Translations under genes and position numbers: made by a program | Assembly: GCF_008085915.1 (NCBI RefSeq) | Contig: NZ_VSJK01000014.1 | Location: forward strand, 1 to 64,000 | Reading direction: 5' to 3' | DNA: 64,000 nt | Source: Oceaniovalibus sp. ACAM 378 | GTDB lineage: Bacteria; Pseudomonadota; Alphaproteobacteria; Rhodobacterales; Rhodobacteraceae | The notes under the pieces: model-generated | What the model was told of the DNA's origin: nothing | Database searches by the model: none | What the model saw: only the letters and a program-made list of their open reading frames with translations | Shown: in pieces, positions 46,472 through 55,451 of the stretch | Position numbering within the stretch: position 1 is the first letter of the stretch | Layout of the letters: the number at the start of each line of letters is the position of its first letter

Positions 46472-47535
46472 GATGAACTTCTTTCAGTTGGAAACCAGTG
46501 CTGTGTCCTGTTGGCGAAGGCGACGAGGGAGAGCATCACTGGCACCTCGACCAGAACGCCGACGACCGTTGCCAGTGCCGCCCCTGAGCCAAGCCCGAAA
46601 AGGCTGATCGCAACGGCCACGGCCAGTTCAAAGAAGTTCGATGTGCCGATCAGCGCGCAGGGCGCGGCGACGTTGAACGGGATGCCCCAGGCCCGCGCCG
46701 CACCGTAGGCCAGGAAGAAAATGCCGTAGGATTGGATCAGCAGCGGCACGGCGATCAACGCGATGACCAGCGGGTGATCAAGAATGACCTCGCCCTGAAA
46801 CCCGAACAGCAGCACCACCGTCACCAGCAGCCCGAAGATCGAGAACGGCTGGACGCGGGCCTTGAATGCATCCACAGCCGCCTCGCCACCTTGTTCGACA
46901 AGGGTGCGGCGGGTCAGATACCCGGCCAAAAGCGGCAGCATGACATAAAGGCCCACCGACAGCAGCAGCGTCCCCCAGGGCACGACAATATCCGTGACGC
47001 CCAGCAGGAAGGCCACGATGGGCGCAAAGGCAAAGACCATGACGACATCGTTCACGCTGACCTGCACCAGCGTGTATGTGGCGTCGCCGCGCGTCAGGTT
47101 CGACCAGACAAACACCATCGCGGTGCAGGGCGCAGCCCCCAGCAAGATCACGCCCGCCAGATAGGCTTGCGCGTCGTCCGGCGGGATCAGGCCCGCAAAG
47201 ACGTGGTTGAAAAACAGCACACCGAGTGCTGCCATCGTGAAGGGCTTGATCAGCCAGTTTACCACCAGCGTGACGATCAACCCCTTCGGCTTGTCGCCCA
47301 CCTGGCGCAGCGCACCGAAGTCCACACCGACCATCATCGGATAGACCATCGCCCAGATCAGCACCGCCACAGGCAGGTTGACCGAGGCAATCTCGAGCGA
47401 GGCCAAACCCGAAAAGACGCCGGGAAACAGATTGCCGAGCAACAGCCCTGCGCCAATCGCCAGCGCCACCCAGATGGAAAGCCAGCGTTCAAATGTTCCC
47501 AAACCTGCCGCAGCAGGGAGCGATGTATCGGTCAT
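46468..47535 (-). CDS. acr3: ACR3-family arsenite efflux permease
   Basis: From the ATG at 47535 the product has 355 residues with ten hydrophobic segments. The ACR3 signatures are clear: [20 protein letters not shown] with its essential cysteine and the following [17 protein letters not shown]. It exports As(III) formed by ArsC. An upstream in-frame ATG at 47598 would overlap arsR and lacks a ribosome site, so the shorter start is preferred. Confidence 0.92.
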   Translation of the reverse strand: MTDTSLPAAAGLGTFERWLSIWVALAIGAGLLLGNLFPGVFSGLASLEIASVNLPVAVLIWAMVYPMMVGVDFGALRQVGDKPKGLIVTLVVNWLIKPFTMAALGVLFFNHVFAGLIPPDDAQAYLAGVILLGAAPCTAMVFVWSNLTRGDATYTLVQVSVNDVVMVFAFAPIVAFLLGVTDIVVPWGTLLLSVGLYVMLPLLAGYLTRRTLVEQGGEAAVDAFKARVQPFSIFGLLVTVVLLFGFQGEVILDHPLVIALIAVPLLIQSYGIFFLAYGAARAWGIPFNVAAPCALIGTSNFFELAVAVAISLFGLGSGAALATVVGVLVEVPVMLSLVAFANRTQHWFPTERSSS

Positions 47536-47578
47536 GTCAGACTTTCGTGGGCTGGAGTTCAGTTGGCCTTCGCGGCGC

Positions 47579-47908
47579 TCAAACACAGGCAAGTTCATCG
47601 AGGATAGGCTGGCACAACTCAGGGCAACCGCCGCAGCAATCCTCCATCAGGAAGCTCAGCAAGCCGCGCATCCCGTTCATATCGGCGAAATAGCGGATGC
47701 TGCGGCCCTCTCGTTCGTTCCGGATCAATCCCGAACGGGCCAAGATTGAAAGATTGGCCGACATGGTGTTCTGGCGAACCTTGAGGGTGTCGCCGATCTC
47801 TCCAGCCGACATGCCCGCAGTTCCGGCCTTGATCAGCAGGCGGAACACGTCAAGCCGGGTGGGCTGACTGAGAGCGGCGAAGGCGTCGAGAGCGTTTTCT
47901 TTATCCAT
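47579..47908 (-). CDS. arsR: ArsR-family arsenite-responsive repressor
   Basis: The 109-residue winged-helix protein has the recognition region [19 protein letters not shown] (about 44-62). It lacks the ELCVCDL metal site of the classic ArsR. Instead, five cysteines cluster near the end (C91, C92, C95, C99, C108), as in the ArsR variants whose As(III) site is C-terminal. It represses arsR-acr3-arsC. The ATG sits inside an inverted repeat and has no ribosome site, so the mRNA may be leaderless. Confidence 0.9.
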   Translation of the reverse strand: MDKENALDAFAALSQPTRLDVFRLLIKAGTAGMSAGEIGDTLKVRQNTMSANLSILARSGLIRNEREGRSIRYFADMNGMRGLLSFLMEDCCGGCPELCQPILDELACV

Positions 47909-47922
47909 ATATCAAGAGATAT
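47909..47922. promoter_or_regulatory. Candidate ArsR operator touching the arsR start codon
   Basis: ATATC-AAGA-GATAT is a perfect inverted repeat. It lies within a slightly larger CCATAT...ATATGG repeat (47905-47924) that includes the arsR start codon. Its AT-rich arms match typical ArsR/SmtB sites. A repressor bound here would block both promoter and start. Confidence 0.6.
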
Positions 47923-48017
47923 GGATATGAATGAGGCGTGTCAACGTTCATTTGATGGGCAGTCATCCATCCAGCGGCAGACAGGCTGTCGCTTACAATC
48001 CACCCTCAGCACGATTT

Positions 48018-48326
48018 TCAAGCGTGGTCCTGCCGCCAAGGGTGATGACGATTCCGCGCGTAATGGATAGGCATGGCCACCGCGCCGACGGTTTGCAAGA
48101 CTGCGCCTGTCGCCGCGCGCGCAAGACAGGGTGGACGCATCTCGTGCAATTGCCTGCCGGGCTGTGCGTCGACGGCTTCCATCGCAGGAATGCGGTCCGC
48201 AATCCACGCGACATCTCGGTCTTTGCAGGTTTGCCTGTCAAATTGCTGCTGCTGAATTTTAAGTGGCTCGCGAATGTCGCGGGCATCATCGATGATCAGA
48301 AACCGGGGTTGGTTCGGGGGTGTCAC
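48018..48326 (-). pseudogene. Remnant of a response regulator gene
   Basis: A minus-strand frame starting at a GTG (48326) reads MTPPNQPRFLIIDDARDIREPL, which has the start and acidic pair of a CheY-like receiver domain. After that the frame no longer looks like a receiver (no phospho-Asp strand or K-P loop) and ends at 48018. Only the first ~25 residues are convincing, so this is probably a decayed OmpR-type regulator divergent from the EF-hand gene. Confidence 0.4.
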
Positions 48327-48566
48327 GGCGGTGCGCCTCGGACGCAGTTTGTGCCCCCGACGCTTCGTTGCGCCTTGTCCGCGCGAAGAATTGACCGACT
48401 GTCGGGCTTTCGGGAGCTTCGATTGTCGCAATTTGTATCAGGCTGCAACCCTGCGACAGATGACGACAAAGTGGCATTGGCGCTGACAAATCTTTTCGCG
48501 CAACACCCGCTAAGTGAGGTTCACCGAGGCGATACATGCCTCATCAGAACCACCAAAGGATACGAC

Positions 48567-49121
48567 ATGACGAACTCCAGACTCCTCCCCGGCAGCTTTA
48601 TCGCCGTAGCCGCCCTGTTGTCGGGCCTGACCGTCGCCACCGCGCAGACGGCGACCGAGCCCGCAGCTGTTCAGGTCGAAAACACGACACAGGCATCTGA
48701 AAACAGGCGGGCCGATTCTCGCGAGGTCCGGGGTGATCGTGGCGGGCGCGGAATGTTTCGCCAGATCATGCAGAAGGTCGACGCGAATGGCGATCACGCC
48801 GTGACACAGGCCGAAATTGACACATTCCGCGCTGGGACCGTGGCTGAAGCGGACGCGTCCGGCGAAGGCGACGTCTCGCTTGAGGAGTTCAAGACAATCA
48901 ATTTCGATCTGACTGGCGAACAGATGGTCGATGCTTTCCAGAAGCTTGACGCGGACGGCGACGGTGTGGTGACGCAGGCCGAAATGGACATCCGATTTGG
49001 TGATGTCGTCGAGCGGCTGGACCGCAATGGTGATGGCAAGCTGGACCGCGAAGATCGGGGTGGGCGCGACCACAAAGGCGCGGATCGTGATGGCCCTCGT
49101 CACGGCGACCGCCGCGGCTGA
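48567..49121 (+). CDS. Exported four-EF-hand calcium-binding protein
   Basis: The ATG at 48567 has AAAGGA seven bases before it and gives 184 residues; the much longer open frame upstream is not family-like. A signal peptide (1-26, ending VATA) is followed by EF-hand loops at 72-83 (DANGDHAVTQAE), 96-107 (DASGEGDVSLEE), 128-139 (DADGDGVVTQAE) and 152-163 (DRNGDGKLDRED). The tail is Arg/Asp/Gly-rich. It should bind calcium in the periplasm or outside the cell. Such proteins often neighbour two-component genes and cytochrome b561, here both decayed. Confidence 0.85.
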   Translation: MTNSRLLPGSFIAVAALLSGLTVATAQTATEPAAVQVENTTQASENRRADSREVRGDRGGRGMFRQIMQKVDANGDHAVTQAEIDTFRAGTVAEADASGEGDVSLEEFKTINFDLTGEQMVDAFQKLDADGDGVVTQAEMDIRFGDVVERLDRNGDGKLDREDRGGRDHKGADRDGPRHGDRRG

Positions 49122-49232
49122 CAAGGGTGTGGCGGTGGCAGGTTGGCCGCCGCCGCAATCACCCCGAGGGAAACAGAGACTGGAACGCACGCGGCATTCA
49201 GACCTGTGCGCGCATCATGGCAGAGACGGCAA

Positions 49233-49513
49233 ATGGAACAGCAGACAGATACGCCAGCCCTTCGGGACAGCCGCACAACCTATCGTCTGGTCGCGCGACT
49301 TAACAATTGGGTGATCACGAGGTGAGCGCCTTTGGGTTGATCATTCCCGCGCAGGATAGGGTCGAATGGATTGCGAATGCCGCCGGGGCGGTGCATCAAT
49401 TTGCTGCCTGGGTGCTGATCGGCCTGCTGATCGTTCATGTCTTGGCCGCGCTCAGACACTATTTTATCGACCGTGACACGACCTTTAGACATATGGTCGG
49501 ACGAGGCATTTAA
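49233..49513 (+). pseudogene. Cytochrome b561 gene with internal deletion
   Basis: The first frame (ATG at 49233) reads TTYRLVARLNNWVI, the start of bacterial b561 proteins before helix 1, and stops at 49325. From about 49307 the next frame reads FGLIIPAQDRVEWIANAAGA, then AAWVLIGLLIVHVLAALRHYFIDRD and ends HMVGRGI, which is the end of the same family including the last helix and haem-ligand His. Roughly 90 residues covering helices 1-2 and the early haem ligands are missing between. It is almost certainly non-functional. Confidence 0.72.
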
Positions 49514-49565
49514 GATTACCCGGCAGGTCGAACGGCCCAGCCAGAACAGCATAAGGTTTTTTCGG

Positions 49566-50846
49566 ATGCGAAAGTTCGTCACATTGGTCGTCGCAGCGTT
49601 GATCGTTGCCGGATCATATTTTGTCGCCTTTGGTGTTCCGGCATCTCTTGGCGTCATTTCCGGGATTGAAACAGAAGGTGGCGTGCAAGCGACCAAAACC
49701 GCCGCCGGTCCGCAAGCGGGACGCCCCGCCGGCAGGTCAGGTGGTGGCAGCGCAACGACAGTGGTTCTGACTCCGCTGGAATTGCAGCCCTACGAGGATA
49801 TTCTGCGCGCCATCGGGAGTGCGAAAGCACTGCACAGTGCGGATGTGGTCGCGAATGCGTCCGGTGCAGTGACCGAGATCAACCTCGCTGCCAATCGGCA
49901 GGTTTCAGCTGGCGACGTGCTGGTGCAACTTGAGGCGCGTACCGAGGTGTTCAGCCTTGAGATCGCGCAGACCGAACTCGACCAGACCCGTGATATTATC
50001 CAGCGGTATGAGCGATTGCAGGCAACGAGAAACTCCACGGTAAGCGATGTCACGCTGTCCGAGGCCAGGGTTGCCGAACGTCTGGCAGAAGCAAAGGTCG
50101 GACTGGCGCAGACCGCGCTGGATGACCGAACGATCCGAGCCCCGTTCTCGGGCAAGTTGGGTCTGAGCAATTTGGAGATCGGCGATATCCTGTCTGCCGG
50201 CAGCGTTGTCGTGACCATCGACGATTCCGAAGCTTTGCTGGTGGAATTCGAATTGCCAGAGCGATCCATCGGTCTGCTGGCAAAAGATCAGATCGTCCTT
50301 GCAAGCACCCCGACCTTCACAGGAAGGGTGTTCGAGGGTGAGATCGTGTCCTTCGACAGCCGGATCGACAGCGTGACGCGCAGCGTGACGGTGAAGGCGC
50401 GGATCGAAAATCCTGATGCTCTGCTTTGGCCGGGCATGACATTCGCCGTCCGCATCATCAATGAAAGCGATCCGCTCGCGGTTTTGCCGTCCACAGCGAT
50501 TACCTGGTCGCGCAGCGGCTCGAGCGTCTGGATCGAGAACAGCGGCGTTGCCGAACAGATCCCTGTGACGATCCTGTTTCGGCGCGATCAACAAGTGTGG
50601 ATCAAAGCCGATATCGCAACCGGCACCATGGTGGTGACAGAAGGTGCGCAGAAACTGCGGGCCGGATCACGCATCACGGCGCCGGGCAGCCCGGCACAAA
50701 GACCGGATCGTACTTTGCCCCTGGCAGGTGACCGTCCAGCAGGAGACCGTCCAGTTGGTGACCGCCCAGCAGGGGACCGTCGCAACACGCCAGAAGTCGG
50801 GCAAGCCGATACAGGGCAACCAGCCGTGACCAAGGAACCGACATGA
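49566..50846 (+). CDS. RND efflux periplasmic adaptor (membrane fusion protein)
   Basis: The ATG at 49566 begins MRKFVTLVVAALIVAGSYF, a membrane anchor without lipobox. It gives 426 residues with the lipoyl/hairpin order of MFP proteins: GAVTEINLAANRQVSAGDVLVQLE, a coiled-coil hairpin (about 140-200), then IRAPFSGKLGLSNLEIGDIL. The C-terminus carries four GDRP-type repeats. It links the RND pump encoded next (4-bp overlap) to an outer-membrane channel, which is not encoded here. Confidence 0.88.
   Translation: MRKFVTLVVAALIVAGSYFVAFGVPASLGVISGIETEGGVQATKTAAGPQAGRPAGRSGGGSATTVVLTPLELQPYEDILRAIGSAKALHSADVVANASGAVTEINLAANRQVSAGDVLVQLEARTEVFSLEIAQTELDQTRDIIQRYERLQATRNSTVSDVTLSEARVAERLAEAKVGLAQTALDDRTIRAPFSGKLGLSNLEIGDILSAGSVVVTIDDSEALLVEFELPERSIGLLAKDQIVLASTPTFTGRVFEGEIVSFDSRIDSVTRSVTVKARIENPDALLWPGMTFAVRIINESDPLAVLPSTAITWSRSGSSVWIENSGVAEQIPVTILFRRDQQVWIKADIATGTMVVTEGAQKLRAGSRITAPGSPAQRPDRTLPLAGDRPAGDRPVGDRPAGDRRNTPEVGQADTGQPAVTKEPT
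50724..50783. repeat. Four 15-bp tandem repeats in the adaptor gene
   Basis: Four imperfect 15-bp units, based on GCAGGTGACCGTCCA, encode AGDRP, AGDRP, VGDRP and AGDRR in the adaptor's disordered C-terminal tail. Unit length is a multiple of three, so copy-number change keeps the frame. Confidence 0.8.
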
Positions 50847-53800
50847 GCACCGCCAAACCTCAGGGCGGCAAGTTCGGCATCGCCAATCTTTTTGTCGCCC
50901 GCCCGTTGTTCGGCGTCGTCATTAACCTGCTGATCCTGATTGCGGGACTTGCGGCGCTTACCTTCGTGGACGTGCGCGAAATGCCGGATGTGGACCAGCC
51001 TGTGCTGTCGATCCGCACCACCTATGAAGGTGCCGTGCCCGCGACCGTCGACGAACAGGTGACGCAGGTGTTGGAGGACGCGTTGAGCGCCCTTGAGGGG
51101 CTGTCCTATATCGAGTCGAGCTCCACGACCGGTTCAAGCCGCATAACCATCGATCTTTCCGAAGGCACCGACGTCAACATCGCCGCGAATGAGGCGCGCG
51201 AAATCGTCTCGGCGACTCTGCGCCAGCTTCCCGATGATATCGACGATCCGACCGTATCGAAAAGCGACAGCAACGCCGACGCCATCATCCGCCTGGCCAT
51301 TCTGGGCGATGCCACCTTCGATGAGATGACTGCGCTGGCCGAGGGGGTGATCTATGACCGCCTGTCACTGATCGACGGTATTGCCGAAGTCACCGTGCGC
51401 GGCAACCAGGCCAATGAGTTTCGCGTGACACTCGACATGCCCTCGCTGCTCAGCCGTGGGTTGACCGTGTTCGATGTGTCTGACGCATTGACGGCCCTGC
51501 GCGACGACACACCGCTGGGGACGTTGGAAACATCGTCGCAAACCGTGGCCCTGCGGGTTGGCAACGCAGATGTGACCGCTGACAGTGTTGGTCAGATCCC
51601 GGTCAATGCAACGACCCGGGTGTCCGACGTGGGTTTTGTTCAGTTGGTTCCCGAAGACAGCGATGTCTTTGCACGGGTCAACGGCCAGTCAGCGATAGGG
51701 CTCGACATCAGCCGCCAATCGGTCGGCAATACATTAGAGATTTCAAAGGCGGTGCGCATTGCCGTCGAAGAGCTGCGCGCAGACCTGCCCGAAGGGGTAG
51801 ATATGGTCATTACCTCGGATGATGGGATTTTCATCGAAGGGTCCATCGATGAAGTGGTCAAATCCATCGGGCTGGCCACGGTCATCGTCATCGCGGTGAT
51901 CTTTGCCTTCCTGCGCTCGCCCCGCGCGACACTGATCCCTGCCGTCACCATCCCCGTGGCGCTGATTGGCACCGTCGCCGCGATCTGGCTGGCCGGGTTT
52001 TCGGTGAATACCATCAGCCTTCTGGCACTGGTGTTGGCCACGGGAATGGTTGTCGATGACGCCATCGTGGTGATCGAAAATATCGTGCGCAAGCGCAAAC
52101 AGGGCATGGGGGCCTTTGCAGCCGCCGCCGCCGGCACGAACGAAGTGTTCTTCGCCGTCATCTCGACGACTGCAACGCTGGCCGCCGTCTTCATCCCGAT
52201 TTCGTTCCTGCCGGGGCAGGCGGGTGGCGTGTTCAGCGAGTTCGGATTTGTTCTGGCCTTTGCTGTCACCCTGTCATCCATCACGGCACTGACACTGGCA
52301 CCCGTCCTTGCCGCGTTCCTTGACCCCGGCAAGCCTGATCCAAAAGCGTCTGGCGCGCCCGACAAGCCGGGGTTCATTGCGCGTGGTTTTGATACGGTTA
52401 TGGACCGGGCAATCCGCGCGCCAGTGATCGTGCTGGCCGTTGCCATCGGATTCGCGCTTATCGCGGTTGGGGGGGCGTCCTCGCTATCCTCCAGCATTAC
52501 GCCCGAAGAAGATCGGGGGTTCTTTCTGATCCAGGCGCGGGGCGCGTCTGACACCACCGCCGAGTATCTTGAAACACAAGTCACGCAGGTCGAGGCGATC
52601 CTGACACCCTACCGGGAAAGTGGTGAAATCGCTGCGGTCCAGAGCATCATCGGTGTCGGCGGCGGCACCAGCGCCTTTATCATCGTGCGCCTTCCGGATT
52701 GGGCAGACCGCGACCGCAGCCAGCAAGAGATCATCGCAGATATCAGCCGCCAACTGACCGATGTGCCGGGCGTTCAGGTCAACGCCCGCTCGACCAACAG
52801 CCTGAATATCCGGGGCGCTGGGCGCGGTCTGCAATTCGCGGTCACCGGCACCGATGTCGTCGCGATGACCAACGCCGCTGACGCTCTGGTGGCAGCCATG
52901 TCCGACGACGAGACCTTCATGAACCCGCAGCTTTCCAACGACAGCGTGCAGGCGCAATACGAGTTGCGGGTCGACCCGGACATGGCGCGCGTGTTCGGCC
53001 TGACCGAGGCTGAAATCGCCCGGACCGTAAGTGCCATGGTTCAAGGCAGGATCGCCGTCACCGTGTTCGAAAACGATACCGAAACCAAGGTAAACGTGGT
53101 GCCGGGCGGCCCGCCGATCAACGATCCTTCGGACCTTGAATCGATCTTCTTGCGTCTGCCGGGCGGTGCCTATGTCCCGGTTTCGGCGGCGGCTACTCTG
53201 GAGCCGGTGGTCAGCCAGTCGCAGATCAGTCGGCAGGGCGGATCGCTGGCGGTATCGGTACAGGCCAACCTTGGCGAAGGTGTCGATCTTGGCGCGGCCA
53301 TGACGCAGTTGAGCGAGATTGCAGCAGACACGCTCCCGGACGGAATGGGGATCATTTTTACCGGTGAAGCGGCGACGCTGACGGACGGCCAGTCGGCGAT
53401 GTATATGGTATTTGCTGTGGCGTTCGTGGTGGTGTTTCTGGTGCTTGCGGCGCAATTCGAAAGCGTGGCCAGCGCGGTTGTCATCATGCTGACGGTTCCA
53501 TTTGGTCTTGCCGCCGCGCTTCTGGCGATTTCACTGACCGGCGGATCGCTGAACTATTACAGCCAGATCGGGTTGGTGATGCTGATCGGTGTCATGGCGA
53601 AGAACGGCATCCTGATCGTTGAGTTTGCCAACCAGTTGCGCGAGGCCGGTCAGGATATCGACAGCGCCATCCGCGACGCCCTGCGTCTGCGCATCCGGCC
53701 GGTGATGATGACGATGGTTTCGACCGTGTTCGGCGGCCTGCCTTTAATCCTGACATCAGGGGCCGGGGCCGAGGCGCGGATCGCGGTTGGCTGGGTGATC

Positions 53801-53953
53801 GTCGGGGGGCTTGGCTTTGCCACCGTGTTCACCCTGTTCCTGACGCCGGTATTCTATCGCTGGATCGCAGTCTGGGGTGCCGAACCCGGCATGGCGTCCA
53901 AGCGATTGAGCCGTGAAAATTCAACAGCTATGGCTGTGGCGGCAGAGACATAG
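50843..53953 (+). CDS. RND-family efflux pump (AcrB/MexB-like)
   Basis: The 1036-residue protein has the usual RND length and plan: a short N-terminal stretch, TM1 (FGVVINLLILIAGLAALTFV), two large periplasmic loops and twelve helices. The proton-relay aspartates are present in GMVVDDAIVVIENI (about residues 402-415), and the C-terminal half has GLVMLIGVMAKNGILIVEF. It exports hydrophobic or cationic compounds with the adaptor just upstream. No regulator gene is adjacent, so the substrate is open. Confidence 0.92.
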   Translation: MSTAKPQGGKFGIANLFVARPLFGVVINLLILIAGLAALTFVDVREMPDVDQPVLSIRTTYEGAVPATVDEQVTQVLEDALSALEGLSYIESSSTTGSSRITIDLSEGTDVNIAANEAREIVSATLRQLPDDIDDPTVSKSDSNADAIIRLAILGDATFDEMTALAEGVIYDRLSLIDGIAEVTVRGNQANEFRVTLDMPSLLSRGLTVFDVSDALTALRDDTPLGTLETSSQTVALRVGNADVTADSVGQIPVNATTRVSDVGFVQLVPEDSDVFARVNGQSAIGLDISRQSVGNTLEISKAVRIAVEELRADLPEGVDMVITSDDGIFIEGSIDEVVKSIGLATVIVIAVIFAFLRSPRATLIPAVTIPVALIGTVAAIWLAGFSVNTISLLALVLATGMVVDDAIVVIENIVRKRKQGMGAFAAAAAGTNEVFFAVISTTATLAAVFIPISFLPGQAGGVFSEFGFVLAFAVTLSSITALTLAPVLAAFLDPGKPDPKASGAPDKPGFIARGFDTVMDRAIRAPVIVLAVAIGFALIAVGGASSLSSSITPEEDRGFFLIQARGASDTTAEYLETQVTQVEAILTPYRESGEIAAVQSIIGVGGGTSAFIIVRLPDWADRDRSQQEIIADISRQLTDVPGVQVNARSTNSLNIRGAGRGLQFAVTGTDVVAMTNAADALVAAMSDDETFMNPQLSNDSVQAQYELRVDPDMARVFGLTEAEIARTVSAMVQGRIAVTVFENDTETKVNVVPGGPPINDPSDLESIFLRLPGGAYVPVSAAATLEPVVSQSQISRQGGSLAVSVQANLGEGVDLGAAMTQLSEIAADTLPDGMGIIFTGEAATLTDGQSAMYMVFAVAFVVVFLVLAAQFESVASAVVIMLTVPFGLAAALLAISLTGGSLNYYSQIGLVMLIGVMAKNGILIVEFANQLREAGQDIDSAIRDALRLRIRPVMMTMVSTVFGGLPLILTSGAGAEARIAVGWVIVGGLGFATVFTLFLTPVFYRWIAVWGAEPGMASKRLSRENSTAMAVAAET

Positions 53954-54204
53954 CTGTTCCGGGCGGCGAGCGGGCCACGACGGTCGAAATGAACCCCTGC
54001 GCGCCGCCAGCGGCGCTCTGGGTGGGAGGGCATCCGACTTTTGAGCCGCGAGCCTAAGTGCGACGGACGTTAAGCTCCCGTGCCGCTATTGATCCGGTCT
54101 TCTTGAAATTCTCACTAGGATTTGACGGGTTTGATATTTCTGTCTGAGCACGGGTTTTCACGTCGATACGTTGCAAACGAAGGCTCTCGACAAGATCACA
54201 TCGG
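53954..54204. other. 251-bp convergent gap without a gene
   Basis: Between the convergent RND and antiporter genes no frame has support and no strong hairpin with a U-tract was found. It contains a lower-GC stretch near 54100-54190. Confidence 0.4.
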
Positions 54205-55410
54205 TTATTCTGCGGTGACTTTGCCGGATGTTCGCCCGGCAAAGGCTTTGGCCAGTGGCACTGAAGTCACGCCGTGCAGCAGTGCGCTTATCCAGACCGT
54301 ATTGATCGCAAGATGAAGGATGAAGTCCCCCAGCTCGGGGGCGAGCTGTTCGGCGACCAACAACGCAAAGAGCGCCGTCGCCAAGCCACGCGGCCCAAAC
54401 CAGCCGATGAATAATCTGCTGGCGGGGTCCGCATCCGAGCCGATCAGAGACAGCCAGATGGCCAGTGGCCGGACGATCAGCAGGCTCAGCGCGATTGCCG
54501 CCACCATCGGGGCATCCAGACTTGTGATCGCATCGGGCACCAGCAAGGCGCCGATAAGAAAGAAGGCCGACCATGAAAGCAGCTGACCTTCACTTTCGGA
54601 AAAATCGAACACGAACTTGCAGCGGTCACGGACGATACAGGCAAACCCGATACCCGCCGCGAAAGCAGCGATGAACCCGTTGCCGCCGACAGTAGTCGCC
54701 GCGAAATAGGCCGCAGCGGCGAGGGACAATGTGGCGATCCCCTCATAGAGCGGCGAGGTCAGGGCGCGATCCTGCGCTGCGATCAGCCCGACCCCGCCCA
54801 GCACGCCCAGCCCTGCACCGACCAACGGGCCGAGTGTGACCTGAAGAAGGGTATAAAGCACCCAGCCGCCCGCCGGTGCCGAGGCAGCCGGGGCCACGAC
54901 AGCCGCGAGCATCAGGATCAGCGGCAGGGCGATCCCGTCGTTCAGGCCGCTTTCTATCGTGATCGCGCGGCGATGGCGTTCGGGAACGTCCGGGTTCATC
55001 ACGACCGACTGACCCAGTGCGGCATCGGTCGGGACGAGTATTGCGGCAATCAACGCAGCGACGGCCAACGGCCAATCCGGAAACAGCAGCCAGCAGATCA
55101 CCGTGCCACCCAGAAATGCCAGCGGCATCCCAAGAAGCAGGGTGCGCAAAGGCCATGTGTGGCGACGAAGAAGGCCGCGGATATCAATGCGGGCGGCATC
55201 CAGAAACAGCAAAATGACAAGCGAGATCTCGGCGAGGACGTGCAGGTGATCTTCGGTGATCTGCTCTGGAACAAGATCGCCCCACGCCAGAAGCGTCCCG
55301 AACCCCAGCGCAAGCATGGGGGCCGTGACGATCGTCCGGGTGAACCACTGCCCCAAGAGACAGAACGCCATGAGGAACATGGCGATGAGAAGGAGGGACA
55401 GATGCTCCAA
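54205..55410 (-). CDS. CPA1-type Na+(K+)/H+ antiporter
   Basis: The 401-residue membrane protein has 11-12 hydrophobic segments and the CPA1 core motifs LVPTDAALGQSV (about 125-136) and TIESGLNDGIALPL (150-163). The ND pair there is the ion-exchange site. GWFGPRGLATALFALL near 340 is also family-typical. It exchanges cytoplasmic sodium or potassium for protons. It has no large C-terminal regulatory domain. It lies 41 bp downstream of the flavodoxin-like gene, so it may be part of the ECF-sigma operon. Confidence 0.87.
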   Translation of the reverse strand: MEHLSLLLIAMFLMAFCLLGQWFTRTIVTAPMLALGFGTLLAWGDLVPEQITEDHLHVLAEISLVILLFLDAARIDIRGLLRRHTWPLRTLLLGMPLAFLGGTVICWLLFPDWPLAVAALIAAILVPTDAALGQSVVMNPDVPERHRRAITIESGLNDGIALPLILMLAAVVAPAASAPAGGWVLYTLLQVTLGPLVGAGLGVLGGVGLIAAQDRALTSPLYEGIATLSLAAAAYFAATTVGGNGFIAAFAAGIGFACIVRDRCKFVFDFSESEGQLLSWSAFFLIGALLVPDAITSLDAPMVAAIALSLLIVRPLAIWLSLIGSDADPASRLFIGWFGPRGLATALFALLVAEQLAPELGDFILHLAINTVWISALLHGVTSVPLAKAFAGRTSGKVTAE

Positions 55411-55451
55411 TCAGCGGGCCGTTGCTGTCGGGGTCGCCGTTGTTGGCAGGC

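Noticed and set aside
47931-48566. N-terminal extension of the EF-hand protein to 396 residues
   Set aside because: A signal peptide and AAAGGA ribosome site mark the ATG at 48567. The upstream part is not protein-like and covers the response-regulator remnant.
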